From Thermohalobaculum sp039184865 (GTDB lineage Bacteria; Pseudomonadota; Alphaproteobacteria; Rhodobacterales; Rhodobacteraceae), in the NCBI GenBank assembly GCA_039184865.1, contig JBCDAV010000007.1, positions 142,339-206,338 of the forward strand: 64,000 nt of DNA, written 5' to 3'. The position numbers were made by a program, and so were the translations under genes. The notes under the pieces were generated by a model. The model searched no databases. It saw only the letters and a program-made list of their open reading frames with translations, and was not told where the DNA came from. The stretch's first letter is position 1. Every line of letters starts with the position of its first letter. This document shows positions 1 to 9,063 of this stretch, in pieces.

Positions 1-2
1 GC

Positions 3-173
3 CGCGCCATGATGCAGTCCCGCGCGATGATGCAAAGCCGGGCGATGATGCAAAGCCGCGCGATGATGCAGGCCAGGGCGATGATGCAGTCCCGCGCGAT
101 GATGCAAAGCCGCGCGATGATGATCGACAACATATCGGGCAAGGGTCATCACTCCGACGACGGCGAGGATTGA
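3..173 (+). CDS. 3' end of a gene encoding an MMQSRA hexapeptide-repeat protein (partial)
   Basis: An open frame enters from the left edge and stops at TGA 171-173. It encodes six tandem six-residue units, five MMQSRA and one MMQARA, followed by a polar tail rich in His, Gly and acidic residues (about 18 residues, ending HHSDDGED). The units differ at the DNA level mostly by synonymous changes: Ser is TCC or AGC, Arg is CGC, CGG or AGG, Gln is CAG or CAA. That pattern argues that the frame is translated and selected at the protein level. The start and any N-terminal domain lie outside the window. I do not recognise the family; the repeat has no obvious catalytic residues. Confidence 0.6.
   Translation, partial: RAMMQSRAMMQSRAMMQSRAMMQARAMMQSRAMMQSRAMMIDNISGKGHHSDDGED
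9..116 (+). repeat. Six tandem 18-bp units encoding MMQSRA
   Basis: Six directly adjacent 18-bp units begin at 9, 27, 45, 63, 81 and 99, each opening with ATGATGCA. A seventh ATGATG at 117 leads into unique sequence. The period is a multiple of three and stays in the frame that ends at 173. More units may lie left of the window. Confidence 0.9.
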
Positions 174-646
174 TCGCCCCGCGGCCGCCGCAAGGCGAAT
201 CGGGACGGCTCCACGCACGTGATGCCGCCGTTTTTCCGGGCCCGTTTGCTCCGGTCGCGAAGCGCCCGGGATGACCTCGTCCGGAATTCCGCGAACGCAC
301 CCGGAACAGAAGCTGAAAACCTGTGGACGGCGCTCCGACACCGGCCGGGCTTTAGTCACCATTAACCCGACCGGAGCATTACCGCTGCGCCGCGCATCCG
401 CTCCACGTCCGGCGGGCCCGCGGCGCTTGAGTCTGTAGATTCGGTATCCGCCTTCAGTCTTCGAAATCTACTGCCCCGGCGCCTGCCGAGGCACCTCGTC
501 CGGGACAATGCTCCATGCTGGATCGACGAAACGAAAGACGAACGTACAACTACATGTTGGGTTTACGCATTGTTAACCCTCTAGATCGAGAATGAAGGAA
601 GGGTAAACGGACGTCCTTGAGAGCGACCGGATCCGAGGCAGAAGGC
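174..646. other. Non-coding stretch before a small gene
   Basis: I see no convincing gene in this stretch. The only pattern noted is TTTA-N7-TTAA at 562-576, one base away from the CtrA consensus TTAA-N7-TTAA. It lies about 70 bp upstream of the small gene at 647 and could be part of its promoter; this is a weak inference. Confidence 0.4.
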
Positions 647-871
647 ATGAGTGACATGAAACAGTTTTTCGATGACCCGGTCGCCACAGCGATCGCCGGA
701 GTGCAGCTCCCGCTGGAGAACGTCGAGTACACGATCGAGCAGTATCTGCTGACCAACGGACAGCGTCTGGACACCGAAACGCGGGTCCTGCTGGCCAATG
801 TCCGCGACTGCATCGGATGTGTCGCCGGATCGACCCGTCAGCTCGTCCGGGAGCGCGCCGAACAGCACTGA
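647..871 (+). CDS. Small hypothetical protein (74 aa)
   Basis: The protein begins MSDMKQFFDDP and ends at TGA 869-871. The ATG at 647 was chosen because a GAAGG purine stretch sits just before it; an in-frame TTG at 617 would add ten residues without a clear ribosome binding site. The predicted protein is mostly helical, has one short CIGC motif (two cysteines three residues apart) and no signal peptide or membrane segment. I do not recognise a family. It is convergent with the chloride channel gene, whose stop lies about 20 bp downstream. Confidence 0.45.
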   Translation: MSDMKQFFDDPVATAIAGVQLPLENVEYTIEQYLLTNGQRLDTETRVLLANVRDCIGCVAGSTRQLVRERAEQH

Positions 872-892
872 TCGACCGCTGATGCGGCCCTT

Positions 893-2569
893 TCAGGCGT
901 GCTCCTCGCGCAACTCCTCCTCGAGCGCGTGGTTGTAGGCGCGCAGCGCGTCGACATGGAACAGGGCGCCCAGAAGCTCGGGCGCCTCGTCCTCGCCGGG
1001 GGCCGCATAGACCACGGGTAGATACGCCCCGGACAGGCGCTCGAACATCGGCAGCGCGCGCTCCAGCGTGTCGCCCGGGCTCAGCACGGCGCCCTGCTCG
1101 ACCAGTTCCATGCAGCCGCTGTCCGGAGCACAGTTTTCCGCGCCGCGATGGCGCATCAGATGGCTGACCTGCATGGTCGCGGCGAGATAGCCCTGCGGTC
1201 CGTCCGACAGGTGCAGTCCGCGGTTCTCGAGCTGCGTCAGGAAGAAGCTGCGCGCGACGAGCCGGTCAGAAATCACCGAGGCTAGAGAGACCGAGACCAT
1301 CACGGCGATCGAGGTCTGGAAGTCGCCGGTCAGCTCGAACACGATCAGCGTGGACGAAATCGGCGCCCCCAGAACGGCCGCTGCCACGGCCCCCATCCCG
1401 GCGAGCGCGTAAATCGCCTCGACGCCTGAGACGAGCGGGAAGATCGCGGTCGCGACCTCGCCGAACGCGGCACCGGTGAGCGCGCCGACCACGACGGCGG
1501 GCGAGAACACGCCGCCCCCCATCCTGCCGGCAAAGGTGATCGCCACCGCGGCGACCTTGACCATGGTGAAGATCACCGCCGTCAGGAACGGGATCTGCGA
1601 CGTCAGCGCCAGGACCGTCGTCTCGTATCCGACGCCGATGATATGCGGGAACTGGATCGCGATCAGGCCCAGGATCGCTCCGGCCACGGCCGGGCGCAGG
1701 CTGTCGGGCATCCGGGTCGCTTCCTGCACCCGGTCGGCGACCCGCTCGGCAAAGAACAGGACACGCATCATGATCACGCCGACGAAACCGCAGACGACGC
1801 CCAGGATCATGAACGCCGGCATCTCCCAGTAGAACGCCAGCGACTGCGCCGGCAGGTCGAACTCGCTGAAATCGCCCAGATGGATTCTGCTGACGATGGC
1901 GGCGGCGACCGAAGCGACGACGATCGGCCCGAAAGAATGCAACGCGTAGTGGCGCAGGATGACCTCGAGCGCGAAGAGCGCCCCGGCAATCGGCGCATTG
2001 AACGAGGCGGAAACCGCCGCGGCGGCGGCGCAGCCGAGAATGTCGCGCGCCGTTATCGGCGATGCCCGCAACTTGTCGGACACCCAGGTCGCGATCACCG
2101 CCCCGATGTGCACCGCAGGCCCCTCGCGCCCGGTCGAGCCGCCAGTCGAGAGCGTCACCAATGCTGCCAGCGCCGAGGCGCCGCCCTGCGACTTGCTCAC
2201 CCGCCCGTTGTTCATAGCAGCGGACTGGATCACGTCATCGATCCCGCGCGCGCGCCGCGTCGGCGACAGGCGCACCAGGATCTGCCCGACGATCAGCCCG
2301 CCGACAATCGGGACGAGCAGGACGTGCCACCAGTCGAGCGTCGAAGCATGGCTGTGCAGGGTCAGGGAGCTCGCACCGTAGAACAGGGTCTCGAGCGCTT
2401 CGATGGCGAGGCGAAATCCAAGCACCGCGTAGCCGACCACGACACCGATCACGACCGCGACCGGCCAGAGTGCTAGTTGGCTCGCACCGCTGAAGGCGTC
2501 AGCCGCCGCGACGCGGTTTCGCGCTCTGCGAAGCCGTGCCAGGAGACGAATTGGCGATGATTGCGCCAT
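893..2569 (-). CDS. CLC-family voltage-gated chloride channel/transporter with C-terminal CBS region
   Basis: 558 aa polytopic membrane protein that moves chloride across the inner membrane. The CLC selectivity motifs are visible: GREGP at residues 147-151 with the gating glutamate E149, and GGGVFSP at about 351-357. The first CLC motif (normally GSGIP) is replaced by ARGID near residue 107. At the position aligned with the internal proton glutamate of E. coli ClcA (E203) the sequence reads FALEV, giving valine. Valine there is typical of eukaryotic CLC channels rather than H+/Cl- exchangers. A soluble C-terminal part of about 100 residues resembles a CBS regulatory region. Family assignment is firm; channel versus exchanger is open. 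Confidence 0.92.
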   Translation of the reverse strand: MAQSSPIRLLARLRRARNRVAAADAFSGASQLALWPVAVVIGVVVGYAVLGFRLAIEALETLFYGASSLTLHSHASTLDWWHVLLVPIVGGLIVGQILVRLSPTRRARGIDDVIQSAAMNNGRVSKSQGGASALAALVTLSTGGSTGREGPAVHIGAVIATWVSDKLRASPITARDILGCAAAAAVSASFNAPIAGALFALEVILRHYALHSFGPIVVASVAAAIVSRIHLGDFSEFDLPAQSLAFYWEMPAFMILGVVCGFVGVIMMRVLFFAERVADRVQEATRMPDSLRPAVAGAILGLIAIQFPHIIGVGYETTVLALTSQIPFLTAVIFTMVKVAAVAITFAGRMGGGVFSPAVVVGALTGAAFGEVATAIFPLVSGVEAIYALAGMGAVAAAVLGAPISSTLIVFELTGDFQTSIAVMVSVSLASVISDRLVARSFFLTQLENRGLHLSDGPQGYLAATMQVSHLMRHRGAENCAPDSGCMELVEQGAVLSPGDTLERALPMFERLSGAYLPVVYAAPGEDEAPELLGALFHVDALRAYNHALEEELREEHA

Positions 2570-2795
2570 GCGAGCAAGCCAAGCATTTTCCTTGCCGCAA
2601 GCCTACGGCAGGCGGATCGGCCCACGCAAGCCGACAGGCGGGCCGAATGCGATCAATTTCACAAGAAAATGAGATATTTACCGCGTTGCACCGTTCCGGG
2701 ACGGTCTTGCCCGACTCCATTGCCGGAAAGGCTTCCGTCATCCGGCCGCACGTCAGAAATCCCCGAACACCCCGCCGAGCCGCAAGGCCCTCGGA

Positions 2796-3293
2796 TCACC
2801 CCGCGGCTTTGCGGCGAATCCCGATCTCGGCGCCGACCTGCGGCGGGCGCGGCAACCCGGCATGGGCATCGCGCAGCGCGATCACCCGGCTCGCGAGATG
2901 TTCGGGATAAGGCGCCGATTTGCGCGCCTCCAGATCGACATTCATCGACAGGCTTTCATAGGTCGCGGCAATCGTGCCCTTTTCGACATGATGCATCGTG
3001 ACGAACAGGTGGATGCGCTTGTGATCGGCGTCCAAAACCTGAAACTCGCAGTAGTAGTGCTGGCCCTCGAGCAACTCGTCGAGATAGTTGATCGTGTTGA
3101 CCAGCGCCATCGGCCCCATGCGGTACTTCTCGACCAGTTCGATCCCGATGCCGAGCGCGTCGAACGCCTCGTCCAGCGACTTGTCGATGGCCATCAGATA
3201 GTAGGCGACGTTCATGTGGCCGTTGTAGTCGATCCATTCGGGCGGCACGGCGCGGGTCGTCGTCCGGATCGGTTTCGCCTCGAAATCGGTCAT
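2796..3293 (-). CDS. Hot-dog fold acyl-CoA thioesterase family protein
   Basis: 165 aa, the usual size of a single hot-dog domain. The N-terminus carries the WIDYNGHMN signature (residues 20-28), which provides the catalytic aspartate in 4-hydroxybenzoyl-CoA-type thioesterases. The family hydrolyses small acyl-CoA or related thioesters in the cytoplasm. Some members with this signature sit in carnitine/betaine catabolic loci, but nothing nearby points to that. The gene is divergent from the FAD-linked dehydrogenase at 3391, with about 100 bp between them. Confidence 0.8.
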   Translation of the reverse strand: MTDFEAKPIRTTTRAVPPEWIDYNGHMNVAYYLMAIDKSLDEAFDALGIGIELVEKYRMGPMALVNTINYLDELLEGQHYYCEFQVLDADHKRIHLFVTMHHVEKGTIAATYESLSMNVDLEARKSAPYPEHLASRVIALRDAHAGLPRPPQVGAEIGIRRKAAG

Positions 3294-3390
3294 GCGATTG
3301 CACCCTCATTGCTTGCGCCCGACCCTATCTTGGCTAATGTCGCGCGCAAGAGGCGGAACGCCCCATGCTGGCAGGATCGGGAGGGTCAAC

Positions 3391-4767
3391 ATGAGCATCG
3401 ACAGCGCCATCGCAGCACTCGAGCCGCAATTCGGCAGCCGCCTCAGCCGCGCGGCGGCGATCCTCGAACAGCATGGCAAGGACGAGGCCTGGCACAAGCC
3501 GAGCCCGCCCGACGCGGTGATCTGGCCGCATTCGACCGAGGAAGTCAGCCTGATCGCGCGCACCTGCAACGAGCACGGTTGCCCCATCGTCGCCTGGGGG
3601 GCCGGCACGTCGCTCGAAGGACACGTCATCCCGGTCCAGGGCGGGATCACGCTGGATCTGAGCGAGATGAACGCGGTCCTGGCCGTTCATCCCGAGGATA
3701 TGGACGTCACCGTCCAACCCGGCATCACCCGCAAGCGGCTGAACGAGGAGCTGCGCGACACCGGCCTGTTCTTTCCGATCGACCCCGGCGCCGATGCCAC
3801 CATCGGCGGCATGACCGGCACCCGCGCGTCGGGCACGTGCGCGGTGCGTTACGGCACCATGCGCGAATCCGTTCTCGCGCTCGAGGTCGTGCTGGCCGAC
3901 GGGCGCGTGATCCGCACCGGCACGCGGGCGAAGAAGTCCTCGGCGGGTTATGACCTGACGAAGCTCTTCGTCGGTTCCGAAGGCACGCTCGGCATCGTCA
4001 CCGAAATCACGCTGCGCCTGCACGGCGTGCCGGAAGCGACCTCGGCCGCGATCTGTGTCTTCCCGACGGCCCGCGATGCCGTCAACACGGCGATCCAGAC
4101 GATCCAGATGGGCATCCCGATCGCCCGGATCGAATTCCTCGATCCCCCGGCGATCCAGGCGGTGAACACCGCGAACGGTTACGAGATGGCCGAGCAGCCG
4201 ACGCTGTTCATGGAATTCCACGGCTCAGAGGCAGGCGTCGCCGAACAGGCCGAGACCGTCGCCGAGCTTGCGGCCGAGAACGACGGGTCCGGTTTCGAGT
4301 GGACGACCAAGGCCGAGGACCGGACGCGCCTCTGGACCGCGCGGCACAACTTCGCCTACGCCGTCGGCCAGCAGCATCCCGGCAAGCGCCTGCTCGCCAC
4401 CGATGCCTGCGTGCCGATCTCGCGGCTGGCCGACTGCATCGACGAGACGGCCGAGGACGCCTCCACGAGCCACCTCTTCTACTGCGTCGTCGGGCATGTC
4501 GGCGACGGCAACTTCCATGGCACGCTGGTGCTTGACCCCGACGACCCCGAAGACGTAGCCGAGGCGCAACGCATGACCGACCGCCTGACCGAGCGAACGC
4601 TCGCGATGGGCGGCACGATCTCGGGCGAGCACGGCGTCGGCTTCGGCAAGAAGAAGTTCATGGAACGCGAACACGGCTCCGATGCCTGGGGCCTGATGGG
4701 CGCGATCAAGCAGAGCTTCGACCCGAACGGCATTCTCAACCCGGGAAAGCTGCTGCCGGGGAACTGA
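3391..4767 (+). CDS. FAD-linked oxidase, D-lactate dehydrogenase (cytochrome)/GlcD type
   Basis: 458 aa. The N-terminal half is a PCMH-type FAD-binding domain: GAGTSLEGH and the DPGADATIGGM segment, where FAD phosphates bind. The C-terminal half is the FAD-oxidase C domain with VGHVGDGNFH and SGEHGVGFGKK, which carry the histidines that bind metal and substrate in D-2-hydroxyacid dehydrogenases. It ends with the family-typical NPGK tail. Probable reaction: oxidation of D-lactate or another D-2-hydroxyacid, passing electrons to cytochrome or quinone. Start ATG 3391 follows a GGGAGG site; upstream in-frame codons lack one. Substrate is not resolved by sequence. Confidence 0.87.
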   Translation: MSIDSAIAALEPQFGSRLSRAAAILEQHGKDEAWHKPSPPDAVIWPHSTEEVSLIARTCNEHGCPIVAWGAGTSLEGHVIPVQGGITLDLSEMNAVLAVHPEDMDVTVQPGITRKRLNEELRDTGLFFPIDPGADATIGGMTGTRASGTCAVRYGTMRESVLALEVVLADGRVIRTGTRAKKSSAGYDLTKLFVGSEGTLGIVTEITLRLHGVPEATSAAICVFPTARDAVNTAIQTIQMGIPIARIEFLDPPAIQAVNTANGYEMAEQPTLFMEFHGSEAGVAEQAETVAELAAENDGSGFEWTTKAEDRTRLWTARHNFAYAVGQQHPGKRLLATDACVPISRLADCIDETAEDASTSHLFYCVVGHVGDGNFHGTLVLDPDDPEDVAEAQRMTDRLTERTLAMGGTISGEHGVGFGKKKFMEREHGSDAWGLMGAIKQSFDPNGILNPGKLLPGN

Positions 4768-4851
4768 CGCTGCAGGATCGCTGCGGTCGCGCCGCACCGC
4801 AGGTCCATTCCGGCGACGGAAGAACCAGCGCTCGGCGAATTTGCCGATGGA

Positions 4852-5865
4852 TCACCCTGCGGTCAGATGCTCCCAGCAGCCGGTCTCGCGCAGGAGCGGC
4901 TCAATCGAAGCGCGCTCCTCTACTGATATTGCGGCGAGTTCTTCGCGCAGCCAGGTCAGGCATTTGACCTGATAACCGAACGGCGCCTGCGCGTAGGTTT
5001 TGCCGAGCAGGCTAAGTTCAAAACGGTCCTGACCTGCGCCGACGGCATCGGCGTTCGCGCGCAGGAAGGGCAGGTAAACCTCGCCCGCCACGGACAGCAG
5101 ATCGCGCACAGCACCCGGCAGATCGGCGCCATCTTCGATCCACGAGCCTTCGACGCCGGACAGATCGTCCGCCTGCCGCAGCCAGTGTTGCAGCAACTGC
5201 GTACGCTGCCGCATCTCGGTCATTGGCGTCGGATCGGTCGCGAGCGTCTTCAGCTGACCGAACAGCCCGAAATCGGCCAGGCTCGGCCGGCTGCCGAAGA
5301 GATAGCGATCCAGCCGCAGAAACCCGTTCAGCGCCTCGGCGATCCGCCAATAGCTCTGCTTGATCACCGGGGCGTTCTCGGCGGTGCAGCCGACCAGCGC
5401 CATGCGGCCGATCTGGCGCTCCCGAATGGCGCTGACGGCCTCCTCGAAAGCCGCGCCTTCACGGTCCGGTCCCTGATCGGCGATGATCCAGCGCGCGCCA
5501 TAATCCTGATCCTCGGGCAGTTCCCAGCGGTAGAGGAACATCGCCTTGGTCAGCCACTCGTCGGCCATGTCCTCGATCAGGTGGCTGAGAAAGGCGAGCC
5601 CGGGACGCCGCGGCAGGATCGAGCGCTCGGAATGGCGGCGTTCCAGTTCGTAGGCAATCGGCGTCGAGTCGATCAGATACCGGTCTTCATCCGCCACGTG
5701 CAGGACCGGGATCAGGCCGACCTTGATCTTGCCGGCCAGTTCCGCGCGCACCTGCTCGGTCCGGAAAACCCAGTCGAACGGCAGGCGCCGGTAGCGCATG
5801 ATCGCCCGCAGCTTCATGGAATAGGGAGAGCCGTTGCTCCCGATCACGCGGTATCGCTGCGGCAT
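4852..5865 (-). CDS. Glutathione S-transferase family protein
   Basis: 337 aa, longer than a typical GST (about 210). The N-terminal thioredoxin-like domain has the SPYSMKLRA segment in place of the catalytic Ser/Cys loop and an IDSTPIAYELE segment typical of glutathione binding. The all-alpha domain follows with a PSLADFGLFGQL segment, matching the GST N-capping box region. About 80 extra C-terminal residues are unlike the core fold. ATG 5865 was preferred over an upstream in-frame codon because GGGTGGGAG lies immediately before it. Role unknown; some such proteins act on GSH conjugates or as chaperones. Confidence 0.75.
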   Translation of the reverse strand: MPQRYRVIGSNGSPYSMKLRAIMRYRRLPFDWVFRTEQVRAELAGKIKVGLIPVLHVADEDRYLIDSTPIAYELERRHSERSILPRRPGLAFLSHLIEDMADEWLTKAMFLYRWELPEDQDYGARWIIADQGPDREGAAFEEAVSAIRERQIGRMALVGCTAENAPVIKQSYWRIAEALNGFLRLDRYLFGSRPSLADFGLFGQLKTLATDPTPMTEMRQRTQLLQHWLRQADDLSGVEGSWIEDGADLPGAVRDLLSVAGEVYLPFLRANADAVGAGQDRFELSLLGKTYAQAPFGYQVKCLTWLREELAAISVEERASIEPLLRETGCWEHLTAG

Positions 5866-6057
5866 GGCGCTCCCACCCAAGGCTCTCGACACGAGGCCAC
5901 TATAGGTCAGGCCGAACGGTTTGGAACGCGTTATCCGAGTGGCAAGCATCGCCGCGAGACGTCTCTCGCGTCACGATGTTCGAATGGCCGACCGGTGAGC
6001 ACCACAAACTCGGCCGGAAAACCTCACGACCGCTTCAGCCCGCACAGCGCGCCGCGG

Positions 6058-7380
6058 TCACTCCTTCTGCATCAGATAGGCCGCGACCGCTTCATACGCG
6101 GGCAGCGATGTCGGATCGATGACCGCGTTCTTGGCATTGGGAAAGGACGCGAGCCGGACGATCACCATCTCGGCCGCCGGATCGACATAGATCGTCTGGC
6201 CGTGCACCCCGCGCGCCGCGTAGGCCCCGTTGGCATTGTGAAACACCCACCACATGCTGCGATAGCTGCCGCCCGGCAGCGTCTTGAACCCGCCCTTCTC
6301 GAACTTGGCCCGGTCGCCGCCCACCGCAATCGTCGCGACCACGCGCTCCGGGAACAGCCGCTGGCCGCCGATTTCGCCGCCCTGAAGCATCAGCAACCCG
6401 ACCCGCCCAAGATCGCGCAGCCCCGCCGTCAGCCCTCCACCGGCAAACGGCGTCCCCTTCGCGTCGACGGTCATGTAGGCGTCCTGCTCCGCGCCGATCC
6501 GGCTCCAGATGCGCTCGGACAGCAACTCGGTCACCTCGTACCCGGTTGTGCGCGACACGATCCAGCCGAGCACGTCCGAGTTCACCGTCTTGTAGCCGAA
6601 GCCTGCCCCGTGCGGGGCCTCGGACTGCACCGTCTTCAGATAATCGAAATAGCCGTCCGGCCCGGAGTAGCCCTCGGGCTTCGGCAGCGGGCTCGCCGCC
6701 GCGGAATAGAGCCAGATATCGGCGTCGCGATCGGCGTAATCCTCGCTGAACGCGATGCCCGTCGTCATGTCCATCACTTGGCGGACCGTCGCCCCGGCAA
6801 AACCGCTCCTGGCCAGTTCGGGCAGGATCGTCTCCACCAGCGCATCCTCGTCGAGATCGCCCTCGGCGACGAGTATTTCGGCCAGCAGCCCGGTCATCGA
6901 CTTGGTCATCGACATCGCGGCGTGCTTGCCGCGTTCGGTCAGACAGCCGGAATAGTGCTCGTAGACGATCCGCCCCTTGTGCAGGATCAGCATCCCGTCG
7001 GTGTAGTTGGCCTCGAGAGACTGCTTCCACGTCATCGGCACGTCGCCGCCCATCGGCAGGAAGCTCACGGAATCGATCGCCGGGTCGAGCGCGTAGGGCA
7101 GCGGCGCGGGCGCACCGAGCCCGCGGCTGACCTCTTCGGTCGGCAGAAACTCGCGCAGGTGACAGACCGACCAGCGCAGTTTCGGAAAGCTGAAATAGTT
7201 GGTGTCGGGCTGCATGATCAGCTTGTCGGGCGGCGGCGGCGCGCCCTCCATCCACCCCATCACGCGCGGATCGGACTGCGCGGCGGTCAGCGGCTCCGCC
7301 GCCGCGAGGCTCCCGGCGGTCGCCACAAGCGCGGCGCCCGACGCCAGGCAAAGCTGGGCATTCTTGAAAATCTTGATCAT
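6058..7380 (-). CDS. Secreted serine hydrolase of the beta-lactamase/esterase (class C-like) family
   Basis: 440 aa with a signal peptide of about 28 residues ending at AAAEP. The catalytic SxxK tetrad is SMTK at residues 157-160. The second-motif tyrosine is in YKTVN (263-267), and GVHGQ near the C-terminus fits the third motif. This arrangement is known from 6-aminohexanoate-dimer hydrolase and EstB-like esterases, and most such proteins cleave esters or amides rather than beta-lactams. ATG 7380 is preceded by GAGGAA. It lies 29 bp downstream of the barrel protein gene on the same strand, so the two are probably co-transcribed and the hydrolase may act in the periplasm on a substrate admitted by the barrel. 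Confidence 0.8.
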   Translation of the reverse strand: MIKIFKNAQLCLASGAALVATAGSLAAAEPLTAAQSDPRVMGWMEGAPPPPDKLIMQPDTNYFSFPKLRWSVCHLREFLPTEEVSRGLGAPAPLPYALDPAIDSVSFLPMGGDVPMTWKQSLEANYTDGMLILHKGRIVYEHYSGCLTERGKHAAMSMTKSMTGLLAEILVAEGDLDEDALVETILPELARSGFAGATVRQVMDMTTGIAFSEDYADRDADIWLYSAAASPLPKPEGYSGPDGYFDYLKTVQSEAPHGAGFGYKTVNSDVLGWIVSRTTGYEVTELLSERIWSRIGAEQDAYMTVDAKGTPFAGGGLTAGLRDLGRVGLLMLQGGEIGGQRLFPERVVATIAVGGDRAKFEKGGFKTLPGGSYRSMWWVFHNANGAYAARGVHGQTIYVDPAAEMVIVRLASFPNAKNAVIDPTSLPAYEAVAAYLMQKE

Positions 7381-7409
7381 CGCGGTGTTCCTCGAATTGG
7401 GCCAGACCA

Positions 7410-8870
7410 TCAGAAATTCACGACCATGTTCACGAACCCTCCCGTCCAGGCCGGCGTGTCGCCGGGCACGACCTGGCGAATGCCCTGGCCTGGAAACGAG
7501 ACGCTGAACCCGGCGGTCAGAAAGGTGTAGCTGTTCAGAATGCGGCTGTACTCGATGAACAGATCGTCGGACAGATGCGCATCGCCCACGCCGGAGATCA
7601 CGGTGCCGAGATTGCCGCTGGCGAAACTGAACCGCGTCGCCTGACCGAACTGAAGCGGACTGTTCAGCTCGTTCGCCCGGACATGGGCATAACGCAGGGT
7701 CAGCGTGTCCAGCGCGGACGGTTTCAGTTGCAGCGCCAGATTGTGCGACTGAACGTTCGAGTTGATGAACAGCATTGCCGATTTAGACCCGGTCGCCCAT
7801 GTCGACGGCGATCCGTCGTAATAGAGCGGATCGAAGCGCTCCTGGGCCGGGGTGTCCGGATCGTCGCCGGAAAATGTCTGATAGCCGTATGTCAGCTCCG
7901 GCGCCCAGGGCAGACCGGCGAACCGGTAGCCGACGCGAAGCCGCCCGGCATAGGCGCGCAGGTCGATGCGCGGGTTCCACTCGATGGCCAGATCGCCAGT
8001 CAAGAACACGCCGGACAACATGCCGTCGAAGGGCGGTGTCTCGGCATAGAAGCTGAGCGCGTTCAGTCCCTGACGATCCCCGAGCGTGATCGTCGGCGGG
8101 CCGACACCGCCAGTGGGCGCCTGCGGATAGGGCGCGTTCGAGTCGACGACGTTGACATAGGTCGCTCCGAGAAGACCGCCGCCGGCCCAGTCCATCCGTG
8201 CATCGGCACCCAGAAGCACGTTGCCGCTGTCGCTCGAGCGCTGCTCGTTCGGCTGCAGAAAGAACCCGGTCGCCTGCATCGGACCACGTGTGACCCGGGC
8301 GATCGCGGCCATCTCCCACGCCTTGCGCGGCCCGAACTTCAGGGCGCCGCGCTCGAACCCGTTGGCCGCACCGTTCGAGATCAGCATGCCCGAGCCCAGC
8401 CGCAATTCGCGCGGACCGACCGACAGGTCGAGGGTCGTTTCCTCGCCGAGCGCTGCACGCACGCCGAGATAGCCTTCCTCCCATGTCGCGCGTCCGGTAT
8501 TTCTCGCATCGAACGGATCGGTGCCCCAGGTGAACGACGCCACCGCCGAGACCTTTCCGTAGAGCGTCACGTTCTCATCGGCCCGAAAGGAAAAGCTCAC
8601 GCCCGGCTTGACGTAAAGCTCCAGCCAGTCTGCGTCCGGATCGAAGTTCTCCTGCGGGGCAAAGGCGTCGGAGAGGTTCCAGAACAGGTTGCGCTCGCTG
8701 ACGGCATTCGCCCCGGCCTGAAAATGGCCGCGCAGGGTGAAGTCGCCTTGTTCGAACACCAGTTCCGGGGGCCGGTCCTGCGCGTGCGCGCAAATGGGCA
8801 GGACTGCCGCGCACTGGAGCGCAAGCAAAGCGGCGCTGAGCCGTCGGATCGCTCGCCTCGGTGAAGGCAC
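7410..8870 (-). CDS. Outer-membrane beta-barrel protein, alginate-export/porin-like
   Basis: 486 aa. A signal peptide ends near AHAQD (about residue 31). The rest is alternating hydrophobic and polar strands rich in aromatic residues and glycine, closing with NMVVNF, a C-terminal phenylalanine typical of BAM-inserted outer-membrane proteins. Overall layout resembles the alginate-export (AlgE) barrel family. It is first in a probable two-gene operon with the serine hydrolase. Substrate cannot be read from sequence. Confidence 0.7.
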   Translation of the reverse strand: MPSPRRAIRRLSAALLALQCAAVLPICAHAQDRPPELVFEQGDFTLRGHFQAGANAVSERNLFWNLSDAFAPQENFDPDADWLELYVKPGVSFSFRADENVTLYGKVSAVASFTWGTDPFDARNTGRATWEEGYLGVRAALGEETTLDLSVGPRELRLGSGMLISNGAANGFERGALKFGPRKAWEMAAIARVTRGPMQATGFFLQPNEQRSSDSGNVLLGADARMDWAGGGLLGATYVNVVDSNAPYPQAPTGGVGPPTITLGDRQGLNALSFYAETPPFDGMLSGVFLTGDLAIEWNPRIDLRAYAGRLRVGYRFAGLPWAPELTYGYQTFSGDDPDTPAQERFDPLYYDGSPSTWATGSKSAMLFINSNVQSHNLALQLKPSALDTLTLRYAHVRANELNSPLQFGQATRFSFASGNLGTVISGVGDAHLSDDLFIEYSRILNSYTFLTAGFSVSFPGQGIRQVVPGDTPAWTGGFVNMVVNF

Positions 8871-9063
8871 GCCGCCCCCTCTGTCACGACCGCGCCCGCG
8901 CGGGCCACGGCTTCGACCCAGGAACCTAGTCCGGCAATCCGCGCGATAAAGCCTCGCGTCCGCAAATCTCGGGCGGCGTGGCCGTCCCGGCAGGCGCAGA
9001 AAACCCGCGGTGTTTTAATGAAATTTTAGAGACTTCCCCGTACACCCGTCCGCGCAATTGCCA

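Noticed and set aside
1..120. CRISPR-like array at the left edge
   Set aside because: The 18-bp units are directly adjacent without spacers and encode an in-frame hexapeptide, so this is a coding tandem repeat.
5185..7530. A 781-codon plus-strand open frame across the GST and hydrolase genes
   Set aside because: It is antisense to two well-supported genes, is Arg/His/Gly-rich without motifs, and arises from high GC at third positions.
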